Source: an uncultured Ruminococcus sp.
GTDB taxonomy: Bacteria > Bacillota_A > Clostridia > Oscillospirales > Ruminococcaceae
Length of the DNA: 19,288 nucleotides
Direction of reading: 5' to 3'
Assembly: GCA_937880065.1 (NCBI GenBank)
Contig: CALFMA010000033.1
Location: 1 to 19,288 of the forward strand
Part shown: piece by piece, positions 1-8,474 of the stretch
How the letters are laid out: every line of letters begins with the position of its first letter
How positions within the stretch are numbered: the stretch's first letter is position 1
Program-made: the position numbers and the translations under genes
Notes under the pieces: model-generated
The model's database searches: none
What the model was told of the DNA's origin: nothing
The model's input: only the letters and a program-made list of their open reading frames with translations

Positions 1-851
1 CAGGAAGATTAAAAATCGACGATAAGAAATATTATTTTGATGCCGAAACAGGTAAAATGTACAGAGGTTCTCTTACCACAGATGACGGTACCTACTATTT
101 TACTGAGGACGGAAGTGCCGCAGCAGGAATAATTGAAATTGACGGAAAGAATTATTATTTCCATAAAGATACAAATCTTCTTACAACAGGCAGACTTATA
201 GTTGAGGGTAAAAAATACTATTTCGACCCTGCCAACGGCGGTGCTATGGCTACAGGCTGGGTAACTCTTACCGACGGAAAATATTATTTTACCGATAATG
301 GTGAAATGGCTACAGGCTGGCTTACTTTAGGTGAGAATAAGTATTATTTCAATGAAACAAGCGGAAAAATGGCTGTCAATCTTGTTAAGGACGGGCTTAG
401 CCTCAATGAGGAAGGTATTGCCGGACCTCTTTCAGAATTGCAGAAAAAAGCACAGACTATAATTGATGCAAATGGTAAAACCGTGCAGAGCGTATACAAT
501 TATGTAAGAGCACACAATTACTACAGACTTATGGAATCAACACGTACTCTCCCACAGATTGAGAGTGTGGGCTGGAGTTACTTTGCAAATTATGCCCTTA
601 ACAACAGATTTGTAGTGTGCTATTATTTTGCCGCTGTAACTGACCTTCTCTTTAAGCAGGCAGGCTTTGAATCTCGAATTGTTTACGGCACAGGCAGAGG
701 AACAGGTGACCACTACTGGAATCAGGTATACGATGATAATACTAAGAGCTGGATTAACTATGACACCTGCAATGGATACTATGGTGTATCATTTGCATAT
801 CTCCAGACTCAGAATTACACCTTTAAACAGTACGTATACCCTAAATATTAG
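1..851 (+). CDS. Cell-wall-binding-repeat protein with C-terminal transglutaminase-like domain (5' partial)
   Basis: The reading frame is open from position 3, so the gene begins outside the window; the first in-frame Met (57) lies inside a repeat and is not the start. The visible 282 residues begin with about six degenerate ~20-residue repeats of the form G-x-hydrophobic-x-x-DGKxYYF, the pattern of choline/glucan-binding cell-wall repeats. From about residue 155 comes a transglutaminase-like fold. Its candidate catalytic triad is visible: Cys206 in FVVCYYFAAVTDLL, His237 in GDHYWNQV and Asp254 in NYDTCNG, in the usual order and spacing. The protein is therefore probably exported and held at the cell surface or on glucan. 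The transglutaminase-like superfamily includes proteases and amide-forming enzymes, so the reaction cannot be named. Signal peptide and any further N-terminal domains are missing. Confidence 0.85.
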   Translation, partial: GRLKIDDKKYYFDAETGKMYRGSLTTDDGTYYFTEDGSAAAGIIEIDGKNYYFHKDTNLLTTGRLIVEGKKYYFDPANGGAMATGWVTLTDGKYYFTDNGEMATGWLTLGENKYYFNETSGKMAVNLVKDGLSLNEEGIAGPLSELQKKAQTIIDANGKTVQSVYNYVRAHNYYRLMESTRTLPQIESVGWSYFANYALNNRFVVCYYFAAVTDLLFKQAGFESRIVYGTGRGTGDHYWNQVYDDNTKSWINYDTCNGYYGVSFAYLQTQNYTFKQYVYPKY

Positions 852-922
852 GGAACCTTTAAAAAACTCCCTCACGGCTTGATTGCGAAATTTCGCTCGT
901 GTTCCGTTTTTTAAAGAACCCC
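851..922. repeat. Imperfect 72-nt inverted repeat with nested hairpins
   Basis: Outer arms 857-867 (CTTTAAAAAAC preceded by GGG at 851-853) and 906-916 pair over 11 bp without mismatch, and the GGG pairs with CCC at 920-922 across a 3x3 internal loop. Inside, CACG (873-876) pairs with CGTG (898-901), and a perfect 12-nt palindrome GCGAAATTTCGC lies at 885-896. The element starts at the stop codon of the upstream gene. It could be a bidirectional terminator-like structure or one copy of a dispersed REP/MITE-like element. No second copy was noticed in this window. Confidence 0.6.
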
Positions 923-951
923 ATTATTGATTTTGAAAGGAAAAATTTAAA

Positions 952-1671
952 ATGAACAAGAAGGCAATATCACTTTTAATTATGACATCTTTATTGACAT
1001 CAGCAGTAGTTTCCTGCGGTCCTGACGACGAGGTAAACAATTCAACACCGGATCTTCCTACTCTTTCCACAGAAGCAAATGCAACAGAAGAAACTACAAC
1101 AGAGGCTGCAACTGAAGCTTCTACAGAAGAAACAACAACAGAAGCAACAGAGGAAACAACTGAAACTTCTGAAACAGAAGAAACAACAACAGAAACTGTA
1201 ACCGAAGCAACTACAGAAGAAACAACAACACAGGCAACAGAGGAAGCAACCGAACCACCTACAGAAGCACCTACCGAGGCTGTTAAGCAGGAAGTTAAAT
1301 TCAGTTTTGATACTCTTTTAAGCAGCGCAGGAAGTGTAACATCTTCTCTCGGTGAGCCTATGAATGTTGCTACAGCACCAAGCTGCTACACAAACGGCGG
1401 AGATTCAAAGATTTACACATATGACGGACTTATCGTAGAATGTTATGTCCTTGACGGAGCAGAAACAATATGCTGTGTTACAATTACAAATGCCAATTAT
1501 TCAACCGATAAGGGAATTAAAATCGGCAGTTCAAAAGCAGAAGTTGAAGCTGCATACGGAGCAGGAGAAGAAATCGGATATTACACAATTTATCCCTCAG
1601 GCAATAAGGAACTTGACGTTAAATATGAAGGAGATGTTGTAACAGAGCTTATGTTCTATACAGCAGTATAA
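952..1671 (+). CDS. Thr/Glu-rich surface lipoprotein, unknown function
   Basis: The 239-residue product starts with a Lys-containing signal sequence and a hydrophobic core, ending in a plausible lipobox (VVSC, Cys22). This predicts lipid anchoring outside the membrane. Residues ~30-112 form a low-complexity Thr/Glu/Ala linker. The last ~125 residues form a compact domain with pattern KIGSSKAEVEAAYGAG, which resembles the short 'G-x-S/T-x-x-E-V-x-x-x-Y/L-G' motif of BamE-like small lipoprotein folds; that similarity is by eye only. An AAAGGA ribosome site precedes the ATG. The next gene's Shine-Dalgarno (AGGAG) begins at this gene's stop codon, so it is probably co-transcribed with the O-acyltransferase pair and may assist it at the surface. 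I do not recognise the family. Confidence 0.8.
   Translation: MNKKAISLLIMTSLLTSAVVSCGPDDEVNNSTPDLPTLSTEANATEETTTEAATEASTEETTTEATEETTETSETEETTTETVTEATTEETTTQATEEATEPPTEAPTEAVKQEVKFSFDTLLSSAGSVTSSLGEPMNVATAPSCYTNGGDSKIYTYDGLIVECYVLDGAETICCVTITNANYSTDKGIKIGSSKAEVEAAYGAGEEIGYYTIYPSGNKELDVKYEGDVVTELMFYTAV
1075..1275 (+). repeat. Degenerate Thr/Glu-codon tandem repeats
   Basis: This stretch encodes the lipoprotein linker. An 18-nt unit, acagaagaaacaacaaca, occurs exactly at 1123-1140, 1174-1191 and 1213-1230, with degenerate copies between. Such arrays can change length by slippage or recombination. Confidence 0.75.
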
Positions 1672-1680
1672 GGAGAAAAA

Positions 1681-3084
1681 ATGGTATTCAGCAGCCCTGT
1701 ATTCCTATTTATATTTCTTACGGCGGTATATATTCTTTACAGAATTGTACCGCCTGTAAGTGTAAAAAATACGATTTTATTGATATTCAGTCTATTATTT
1801 TACACTTATGGTGAACCGAAAGCTATAATTCTTATGATTATCTCAATCGTAATGAATTATTTATTCGGTCTTTCAATGAAAAAAGAAAACAAGAGCAGAA
1901 AAATATGCCTGTTTTTTTCTATTGTATTAAATCTTACAATGCTTGGTATATTTAAATATGCAGGATTTGGTGCAGAAATGCTCAATGCTCTTTTTTCAGC
2001 CAATTTAGCAATTCCGCATATTGCTTTGCCTATAGGAATTTCTTTCTATACCTTTCAGGCAATGTCATATGTTATTGACGCATACAAATCACCTGACTAC
2101 ATACAGAAAAATATATTCAAGGTTGCCTTGTATATAACATTTTTCCCACAGCTTGTAGCAGGTCCTATTGTAAAATATTCTGATTTTGCACATCAGATAG
2201 ATAACCGCAAACATACACCTCAGATGACAGCCGAGGGTATAAAGCGGTTTATAACAGGTCTTTCAAAAAAGCTGCTTATAGCCAATACAATGGCATATGC
2301 AGCTGATTATGTATACAGCCTTGACACATCAGAGTTATCAATTCCCCTTGCTTGGCTGGGAGCATTGTCATATCTTTTCCAGATATACTTTGATTTCAGC
2401 GGTTACAGCGATATGGCAATCGGACTTGGTGCAATGTTCGGCTTTACATTTAAGGAAAATTTCAATTATCCCTATATTTCCCAAAATATGCAGGAATTCT
2501 GGCGTAGGTGGCATATTTCCGTTTCCACATGGTTTAAGGAATATTTATATATTCCCCTTGGCGGAAACCGAAAGGGAAAAGTCAGAACGGCAATCAACAA
2601 GCTTATTGTATTTTTCTGCACGGGATTATGGCACGGTGCAAGCCTGAACTTTATTGTATGGGGGCTTCTCAATGGCGTTTTCCTTATGATTGAGTCGTAT
2701 GGTATTATCAATACAAAGAAATGGTTCAGACCATTAGGACACATCTATGCGTTATTGGTTACAATCCTTGCCTTTGTATTTTTCAGAGCAGATAATCTCA
2801 CAATTGCCTGTCAGTACATCGGACATATGTTCAAGCCGTCAGGCGGTACAATGCAATGGATGATGTTTATGGAACAGCTTACGCCGTTATATTTAGTTGT
2901 GTTTGTATTCGCAATTATTTTCTCTATGCCTGTTATGGAAAAAATCAAGGCATCAGCAAAAAGCGAAAAATCCGCAGCTATTTACGAATTCAGCACATAC
3001 GGCATATCAATGGTACTTTTAGGACTTTGCGTATTATCTCTTTCGTCAGCGTCCTATAACCCATTCATATATTTCAGATTTTAG
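1681..3084 (+). CDS. MBOAT-family membrane O-acyltransferase (AlgI/PatA-like)
   Basis: This 467-residue polytopic membrane protein has the length and motifs of the AlgI branch of membrane-bound O-acyltransferases, which move acetyl groups across the membrane for polysaccharide or peptidoglycan O-acetylation. Visible motifs are the N-terminal VFSSPVFLFIFL segment, the YFDFSGYSDMAIGLG block, FWRRWHISVSTWFKEYLYIPLGGNR (His278) and LWHGASLNFIVWG, whose His318 is the invariant MBOAT catalytic histidine. The start is fixed by an AGGAG site that begins at the upstream stop codon, nine bases before the ATG. The next gene, eleven bases on, encodes the expected DHHW/AlgX-like extracytoplasmic partner. 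The acceptor (cell-wall polymer, exopolysaccharide or glycoprotein) cannot be read from the sequence. DltB is a less likely alternative because no dltA/dltC lies beside it. Confidence 0.93.
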   Translation: MVFSSPVFLFIFLTAVYILYRIVPPVSVKNTILLIFSLLFYTYGEPKAIILMIISIVMNYLFGLSMKKENKSRKICLFFSIVLNLTMLGIFKYAGFGAEMLNALFSANLAIPHIALPIGISFYTFQAMSYVIDAYKSPDYIQKNIFKVALYITFFPQLVAGPIVKYSDFAHQIDNRKHTPQMTAEGIKRFITGLSKKLLIANTMAYAADYVYSLDTSELSIPLAWLGALSYLFQIYFDFSGYSDMAIGLGAMFGFTFKENFNYPYISQNMQEFWRRWHISVSTWFKEYLYIPLGGNRKGKVRTAINKLIVFFCTGLWHGASLNFIVWGLLNGVFLMIESYGIINTKKWFRPLGHIYALLVTILAFVFFRADNLTIACQYIGHMFKPSGGTMQWMMFMEQLTPLYLVVFVFAIIFSMPVMEKIKASAKSEKSAAIYEFSTYGISMVLLGLCVLSLSSASYNPFIYFRF

Positions 3085-3095
3085 GAGGCGGTATA

Positions 3096-4493
3096 ATGAA
3101 AAAAGATAATTTATACAGAATTTATACCGGCCTTTTTATAGGAGTATGCCTTATTCCTGCGGTTTGTATGCCTTTTGTCAAAGGTGACGCATCAAAGGAA
3201 AAGCGTGAACTTGCTAAATTCCCCTCATTTACTAAGGAGGGGAAAATTAATAAAGATTTTTTTGATGAATTTGAAACATATTTCTCAGAAAATTTTGCAT
3301 TCCGTCAGCAGCTTGTAACTGCCGACAGCCGAGTTAAATCCACACTTGTAAAGACATCGGCAAATGATGATGTAATTGTGGGTAAGGACGGCTGGCTCTA
3401 TTACAGCGAAACTCTTGATGATTTCAGAAGAACTGATACATTAAGTCAGACAAATATCAATTCAATTGCCTATAATATGCAGGTTATTGAGGACTATTGC
3501 AGCAGCAGGGGAGCTGATTTTCTCTTTTTCTCCACACCAAACAAGAACACTCTTTATCCCGAAAATATGCCATACAACTACATTCAGACAGATAATGAAA
3601 GTAATCTGGAAAGGCTTACAGAAAAGCTTTCGGGCAAAGAATTTTTTGTTGATATGAAATCAGAACTTGAAAATCTCAATTCGCCAACACCATTATATCA
3701 CAAGACTGATACTCATTGGAATAATTTCGGAGCATATGCCGCACATACAATTCTTATGAACAGACTAGGAAAAAGCTCCTGCGAAACAGGAAACGGCTGG
3801 TATACCGCCAATGACCGTCTTGGTGATTTAGCGGCAATGCTTTATCCTGCGGAAGATGCAAAGGATATGCAGCTTCACAATGACTATGAATTCAGATATG
3901 AGTACACAAGCCGATTCAGAGGGCTTGATGATATTTCAATTACAACTGCAAACAGCAATGCTGAGGGAAATCTCTTAATGTTCCGTGATTCCTTTGGCGA
4001 GGCGATTCTTCCATATATGGCGGAACAGTTTGCAACAGCTGAATTTTCCAGAGCAGTTCCCTACAATTTGCAGAATGTAAAAGTGGGAGATACTGTAGTT
4101 CTGGAAATTGTTGAGCGAAATCTCGGAAATCTCCTTGATACTGCTCCTGTTATGGAAGCTCCGATTCTGTCAATTCTGGACATTGAAGCAGAAAACGGAA
4201 ATCCGTGGGGTACAACCATAAAAAAGAGAAAAATCAACGGTTTGACTCATATTTATGGTACTGTTCCCGAAGGCTTTATCAGAAGTGAAAATTATACATT
4301 TGCATTTGAAATTGAAGGCACATTATATGAAGCGTTCAATATCTTTGAAAAAGAACTGCTTGAGGGATTTGAATACAGCCCATACGGCTATTCATTCTAT
4401 ATACCCGAAAGCATTGATACCGCAAGTATGAAAATGATTGTTTTAAACGAAAATGCCGGAGCAGTTTCTGCTCAATTCTTAACAGAGGGGTAA
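3096..4493 (+). CDS. DHHW / AlgX-AlgJ-like SGNH acetyltransferase partner of the MBOAT protein
   Basis: The 465-residue product has one N-terminal hydrophobic segment (about residues 10-28, signal anchor) followed by a long extracytoplasmic domain. It shows the family hallmarks: DTHWNNFGAY (Asp205, His207) and RDSFGEAILPY with the candidate nucleophile Ser299, matching the Asp/His/Ser arrangement of AlgX/AlgJ-type SGNH acetyltransferases and the DHHW family. These proteins accept acetyl groups delivered by an MBOAT transporter and pass them to a glycan outside the membrane. The order MBOAT then DHHW with an 11-nt gap and a GGAGG ribosome site is the standard arrangement. The last ~110 residues after the SGNH core look beta-rich and could bind the glycan, but this is inference. 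Confidence 0.9.
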   Translation: MKKDNLYRIYTGLFIGVCLIPAVCMPFVKGDASKEKRELAKFPSFTKEGKINKDFFDEFETYFSENFAFRQQLVTADSRVKSTLVKTSANDDVIVGKDGWLYYSETLDDFRRTDTLSQTNINSIAYNMQVIEDYCSSRGADFLFFSTPNKNTLYPENMPYNYIQTDNESNLERLTEKLSGKEFFVDMKSELENLNSPTPLYHKTDTHWNNFGAYAAHTILMNRLGKSSCETGNGWYTANDRLGDLAAMLYPAEDAKDMQLHNDYEFRYEYTSRFRGLDDISITTANSNAEGNLLMFRDSFGEAILPYMAEQFATAEFSRAVPYNLQNVKVGDTVVLEIVERNLGNLLDTAPVMEAPILSILDIEAENGNPWGTTIKKRKINGLTHIYGTVPEGFIRSENYTFAFEIEGTLYEAFNIFEKELLEGFEYSPYGYSFYIPESIDTASMKMIVLNENAGAVSAQFLTEG

Positions 4494-4499
4494 TGACAT

Positions 4500-5585
4500 A
4501 TGAAGTATACAAAAATTCTATCGCTTTTAGCTGCTGCATCAATGGCAGTTTCACCTGCATCTATGACTGTTTACGCAGAGGGCGATAATACAAATGATAA
4601 ACCTGCACAGACAGAGCAGACACCGTCAGAGGAAGCGGTTACAACCACTACAGCTGCAATGACAACTACTACAACTTCTTTAACAACTACAGCAACCACT
4701 ACAATTGAAATAATAACAGCAGTTCCTCCCTTAACAACCAAAACCGCTTACACAACTATAGTAAATACCACTACAGCTGCTGCAACATCAACAACTACAT
4801 CTGCTGAAACTACAGAAATAACAACTTCTTCTGCTACTACAGAATCACTCACAACCACAACTACTACAGCTACAACAACAGAGCCCACAACTACAACTGC
4901 AACAACAACTTCACCTGCTGATAATGTGGTAATTGTAAAGCCTGTCTGCGAGCATATTATCAAGAGTGATATTAACGGTGAATTGCATATTTCAGTTCCA
5001 AAAGATGCTACAGCAAAGGTTGATGTGGTTTATGAATCTCCCGAATATGACAAGCACGAATATTACAATACTACTCTCAACGGAGGTATGACATATTCTC
5101 TTGCAATTGAGGGCAGAGATACAACAGAGGACGACTACAGAAATTATACCGTTTCTGTTTCCCTTACAGGAGGAAAGTATAATATGACATCTGATGTTTA
5201 TTCAGATAAATTCAATATACTTGACAAAAACGACAATCCCGATTCATACAGAATTATAAAGTATAACTTCACAGTTGACGATAAAATATCCAAGGAGTCA
5301 TTTACTGTTACTAAAAATGAAGAAAACGAAAAGGATATTGTAGTTCATCTCAATTCTGTAATGCTTGGAGATGTAAATGAAGATTCAACCATTGACTCAA
5401 TTGATGCAACAGCTATTCTTGTTGAGTATGCCAATACATCAACAGGCAATAAGCCTACATTTACTTCAAGTCAGGTTATTGCAGCTGATGTAAATAAGGA
5501 TGGATTTGTCAATTCCACAGATGCATCTAAAATCCTTGCATATTATGCAGAATCTGCAACAGGCGGTAAACCTACATGGGATTAA
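4500..5585 (+). CDS. Secreted Thr-rich protein with C-terminal type I dockerin
   Basis: The 361-residue protein starts with a signal peptide (cleavage probably near VYA-EG, residue ~27). Residues ~46-140 are an almost pure Thr/Ala/Ser linker. A beta-rich domain of unknown family follows (~143-286). Residues 289-355 are a type I dockerin with two calcium-loop repeats, GDVNEDSTIDSIDATAIL and ADVNKDGFVNSTDASKIL, carrying the expected Asp/Asn ligands (Asp291, Asn293, Asp295, Asp299, Asp302 and Asp330, Asn332, Asp334, Asn338, Asp341). It should therefore dock on a cohesin of a cellulosomal scaffold. The start lies 6 nt after the DHHW stop and has GAGGGG upstream. No catalytic motif is visible in the middle domain; it could be a binding module, a substrate of the O-acetylation pair or a scaffold-linked accessory. 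Its stop overlaps the protease start. Confidence 0.88.
   Translation: MKYTKILSLLAAASMAVSPASMTVYAEGDNTNDKPAQTEQTPSEEAVTTTTAAMTTTTTSLTTTATTTIEIITAVPPLTTKTAYTTIVNTTTAAATSTTTSAETTEITTSSATTESLTTTTTTATTTEPTTTTATTTSPADNVVIVKPVCEHIIKSDINGELHISVPKDATAKVDVVYESPEYDKHEYYNTTLNGGMTYSLAIEGRDTTEDDYRNYTVSVSLTGGKYNMTSDVYSDKFNILDKNDNPDSYRIIKYNFTVDDKISKESFTVTKNEENEKDIVVHLNSVMLGDVNEDSTIDSIDATAILVEYANTSTGNKPTFTSSQVIAADVNKDGFVNSTDASKILAYYAESATGGKPTWD
4638..4915 (+). repeat. Low-complexity Thr-codon array
   Basis: About 280 bases are dominated by ACA/ACT/ACC codons encoding runs of four to six Thr separated by Ala, Ser, Glu or Pro. The array encodes the linker of the dockerin protein. The long open frame on the opposite strand here (Val-rich) is a by-product of this composition. 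Confidence 0.85.
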
Positions 5586-8470
5586 TTCAATATAATACAA
5601 ACGATAAGCTTTACGGCTTTACAATAAAAAATATACGAAAAACTAAATTCGGCGATTTTATAGAAATGCGTCACGATAAGACATCTGCACCTCTTGTATG
5701 GCTGAAAAACAACAATGACAACAAGCTTTTCAGCATTTCATTCAAGACAGTTCCCGAAGATGATACGGGCGTATTTCACATACTGGAACATTCCGTATTA
5801 GGCGGTTCTGAAAACTATCCTGTAAAAGAACCGTTCCTGTATCTGCTCAAAGGCTCAATGAACACATTTCTCAATGCAATGACCTTTCCCGATAAGACAA
5901 TGTATCCCGTTTCAAGCCGAAACAACAGGGATTTTCTCAATCTCACAAAAGTATATCTTGACGCTGTTTTCAAGCCGTTGATTTATACCGTTCCCAACAT
6001 TTTCTATCAGGAGGGACACCATATTGAATACAATGGCTGTGACGAAGAAGCGTCATACAAGGGCGTTGTTTTCAACGAAATGAAAGGATATATCTCATCT
6101 GTTCACGAGCGAATTGAAAGCGAAATGAACAGCCTGCTTTATCCTGATACTTCGTACAGATTTGAATTCGGCGGACTTCCCTCGGCAATTCCCGACCTTA
6201 CTTATGAGCAGTTTACAGATGTTCACAGAAGATATTATAACCCTGCCAATTCATATATATACCTTGACGGTGACATAAATCCCGATGAAGTTCTGCCCCT
6301 TATTGACAGCTATATTTCACAATTTGAGGGAACTGTGGAAATTCCACAGATTAAGTATCAGGAGTCAACAGAAAGCAAGGTATGCGAGCTTTATTATGAT
6401 TCTTCCGCTGAATGTGACGAATCCCAGACATATATTGCTGTGGGAAAAATTCTCGGCAGCTGGCAGGATATTGAAGATATAACAGCATACAGCGTTATTT
6501 CAAGAGCAATTGCAGGCAGCAATGATTCTCCCTTGAAAAAAGCAATTGTGGATTCGGGCTTATGCCTTGATGCGGAACTGATAGTTTCTGACGGCAATTT
6601 ACAGCCTAACGGCGTGCTTAAATTTTACAATACCGATAAGGAAAATGGCGAAAAACTGCTTACTATTACAGCTGATACAGTAAGGCAGCTTGTAGAAAAC
6701 GGCATTGACAGGGATTTGCTTGAAGCCGCAATAAATCGCTGTGAATTCATTTACAGAGAATCAGAAGAACCAAAGGGACTTACCCGCTGTGTTGATGCAA
6801 TGTCGTCATGGCTTTATGGCGGTGACCCTCTTATGTATATTGACAAGGATGATGTTTTCAAGAGCCTCAGAGAAAAGCTTGACAGCGATTATTTTGAAAA
6901 GCTACTGGAAAAATGGCTTCTTGATGAAAATGGCAGAGCTGTTCTTTATATGCTGCCCTCTGATACATATGGAGAGGAACTGGCACAGGCTGAAAAAAGC
7001 CGTGTACAAAGCGAAGTTACAGCAATGTCAGATGATGAAAAATCACAGCTTATCAAGCTTAATGAAAATCTTGCTGAATGGCAGAATATCCCCGACAGCG
7101 AGGAGAATACAGCGAAACTTCCTAAACTTCCGCTTACGGAAATTTCAACTGAGCCAATACGCTATATAACTGAGGAAAAGAGTGAAAATGGAATAAAAAT
7201 TCTCACTCACCCTGTAAGTGAAAGCGAAATTACTGTAATGACGCTGTATTTTGATGCAGATGATTTATCTGCTGAGGAATTGCGTAAATTGTCGGTTATA
7301 GACCGTCTTATTGCGGAATTACCTACTAAAAAATCGGACGGAGTTGAGTTGCAGAAACGAATTGAGGGAACTTTAGGCAGTCTTACAACAGATATTTTAC
7401 CTGTAGGAAAGGAAAATTCCCCTGAAAACTGCCGTGTATTCTTTGAATTGAAAACACGCTTTTTATCGAGAAATTTTGATAAGGCAACGGCTCTTATTTC
7501 AGAAATCCTTACAGAAACAGATTTTGTTCAGCCTGAACTTGCATTGAGAGAAATGCGTCAGGATGAGGAAAATATGAAGCAGGATATTATATCTGAGGGA
7601 CACAGATTTTCCGTCCGCAGAGCAACCGCAAATGCTTCTTCTGAATCTGCGGTTATTGAGTTTATGCGTGGATTTGAGGGATATAAGGCACTTTGTGAAA
7701 TCAACCGACTTTCATCAGATGATTTCTCAGCATATCTTGAAAGTCTGAACGAACTTGCAAAGCGTATTTTCTGCAAGTCAAGGCTTACAGTTAGCATTGC
7801 AGCTGAGGGCGATTACGATTTGTCACAGCTGTTTGATAAACTTCCACAGGGCGAGGCTTGCGAGAAAACCTCAATGGAATTCAAGTTTGATATTTCTGAG
7901 AATAACTGCATTGAAATTCCCTCTGCAACAGCATATTCGGGAGCAGTTTTAGGCGGACAGATTGAGGATAAGGCCGCTTGGTCGGTGCTTTCATCTATGA
8001 TTACCTATGAGTATCTCTGGAATGAAGTCCGTGTAAAGGGCGGAGCATACGGCTGCGGCTGTAATGTGAACAATATGAAAGAGGCTTGTTTCCACTCATA
8101 TTGCGACCCCTCACCTGAAAAAAGCTTCGTTACATTTAAAAATACCGCAGATTTCATAAGGGAATACTGCACGGATAACACCGATATTTCGCAGTATATC
8201 ATAAGCAGTATTGCATCGGGTGAGCCTATTGTAAGCGACGGCGAGTATGTTGCAGCAGCTGACGGAATGTATTTCAGAGGAATTACACAGGATACAAGGC
8301 GAAAGCTTCGTGGTGAAGTCCTTGAAATGACACCAGAAAGGCTATGTGCAGCCGCTGAGGAGTTTGACAAGAAGATGTATTTCTGCGTTGTAAGCTCCAA
8401 AGATACAATTGATGAAGTTATAAAAACTCACTCTGACAGAAAATTCAATTGCGAAAGCATTTATCGATAA
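5576..8470 (+). CDS. M16C metalloprotease, PreP (presequence protease)-like
   Basis: The 964-residue protein has the length and layout of the pitrilysin-family M16C oligopeptidases: two M16 halves joined by a central associated domain. The inverted zinc motif HILEH is present (His68, Glu71, His72) and the third ligand is probably Glu168 in VVFNEMKG, 96 residues downstream, the spacing seen in PreP. The C-terminal half contains RVKGGAYG (Arg819-Gly826), the conserved substrate-binding block. There is no signal peptide, so it should act in the cytoplasm, degrading peptides up to several dozen residues. Its ATG overlaps the last 10 bases of the dockerin gene and has AGGCGG upstream, suggesting translational coupling. 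A hairpin terminator follows at once. A functional tie to the surface genes upstream is not evident. Confidence 0.93.
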   Translation: MGLIQYNTNDKLYGFTIKNIRKTKFGDFIEMRHDKTSAPLVWLKNNNDNKLFSISFKTVPEDDTGVFHILEHSVLGGSENYPVKEPFLYLLKGSMNTFLNAMTFPDKTMYPVSSRNNRDFLNLTKVYLDAVFKPLIYTVPNIFYQEGHHIEYNGCDEEASYKGVVFNEMKGYISSVHERIESEMNSLLYPDTSYRFEFGGLPSAIPDLTYEQFTDVHRRYYNPANSYIYLDGDINPDEVLPLIDSYISQFEGTVEIPQIKYQESTESKVCELYYDSSAECDESQTYIAVGKILGSWQDIEDITAYSVISRAIAGSNDSPLKKAIVDSGLCLDAELIVSDGNLQPNGVLKFYNTDKENGEKLLTITADTVRQLVENGIDRDLLEAAINRCEFIYRESEEPKGLTRCVDAMSSWLYGGDPLMYIDKDDVFKSLREKLDSDYFEKLLEKWLLDENGRAVLYMLPSDTYGEELAQAEKSRVQSEVTAMSDDEKSQLIKLNENLAEWQNIPDSEENTAKLPKLPLTEISTEPIRYITEEKSENGIKILTHPVSESEITVMTLYFDADDLSAEELRKLSVIDRLIAELPTKKSDGVELQKRIEGTLGSLTTDILPVGKENSPENCRVFFELKTRFLSRNFDKATALISEILTETDFVQPELALREMRQDEENMKQDIISEGHRFSVRRATANASSESAVIEFMRGFEGYKALCEINRLSSDDFSAYLESLNELAKRIFCKSRLTVSIAAEGDYDLSQLFDKLPQGEACEKTSMEFKFDISENNCIEIPSATAYSGAVLGGQIEDKAAWSVLSSMITYEYLWNEVRVKGGAYGCGCNVNNMKEACFHSYCDPSPEKSFVTFKNTADFIREYCTDNTDISQYIISSIASGEPIVSDGEYVAAADGMYFRGITQDTRRKLRGEVLEMTPERLCAAAEEFDKKMYFCVVSSKDTIDEVIKTHSDRKFNCESIYR

Positions 8471-8474
8471 TAAA

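Noticed and set aside
1681..3084. DltB (D-alanylation) instead of AlgI-type acyltransferase
   Set aside because: No dltA or dltC is adjacent, and the partner is a DHHW/AlgX-like protein with DTHW and RDSFG motifs.
4748..4963. Val-rich reading frame on the minus strand
   Set aside because: It is the antisense of the Thr-codon array (ACN read as NGT/GTN); no ribosome site and extreme composition.
8005..8400. 131-codon minus-strand frame inside the M16C protease gene
   Set aside because: The plus-strand frame encodes conserved protease sequence including RVKGGAYG; the antisense product is unlike any protein and has no start signal.
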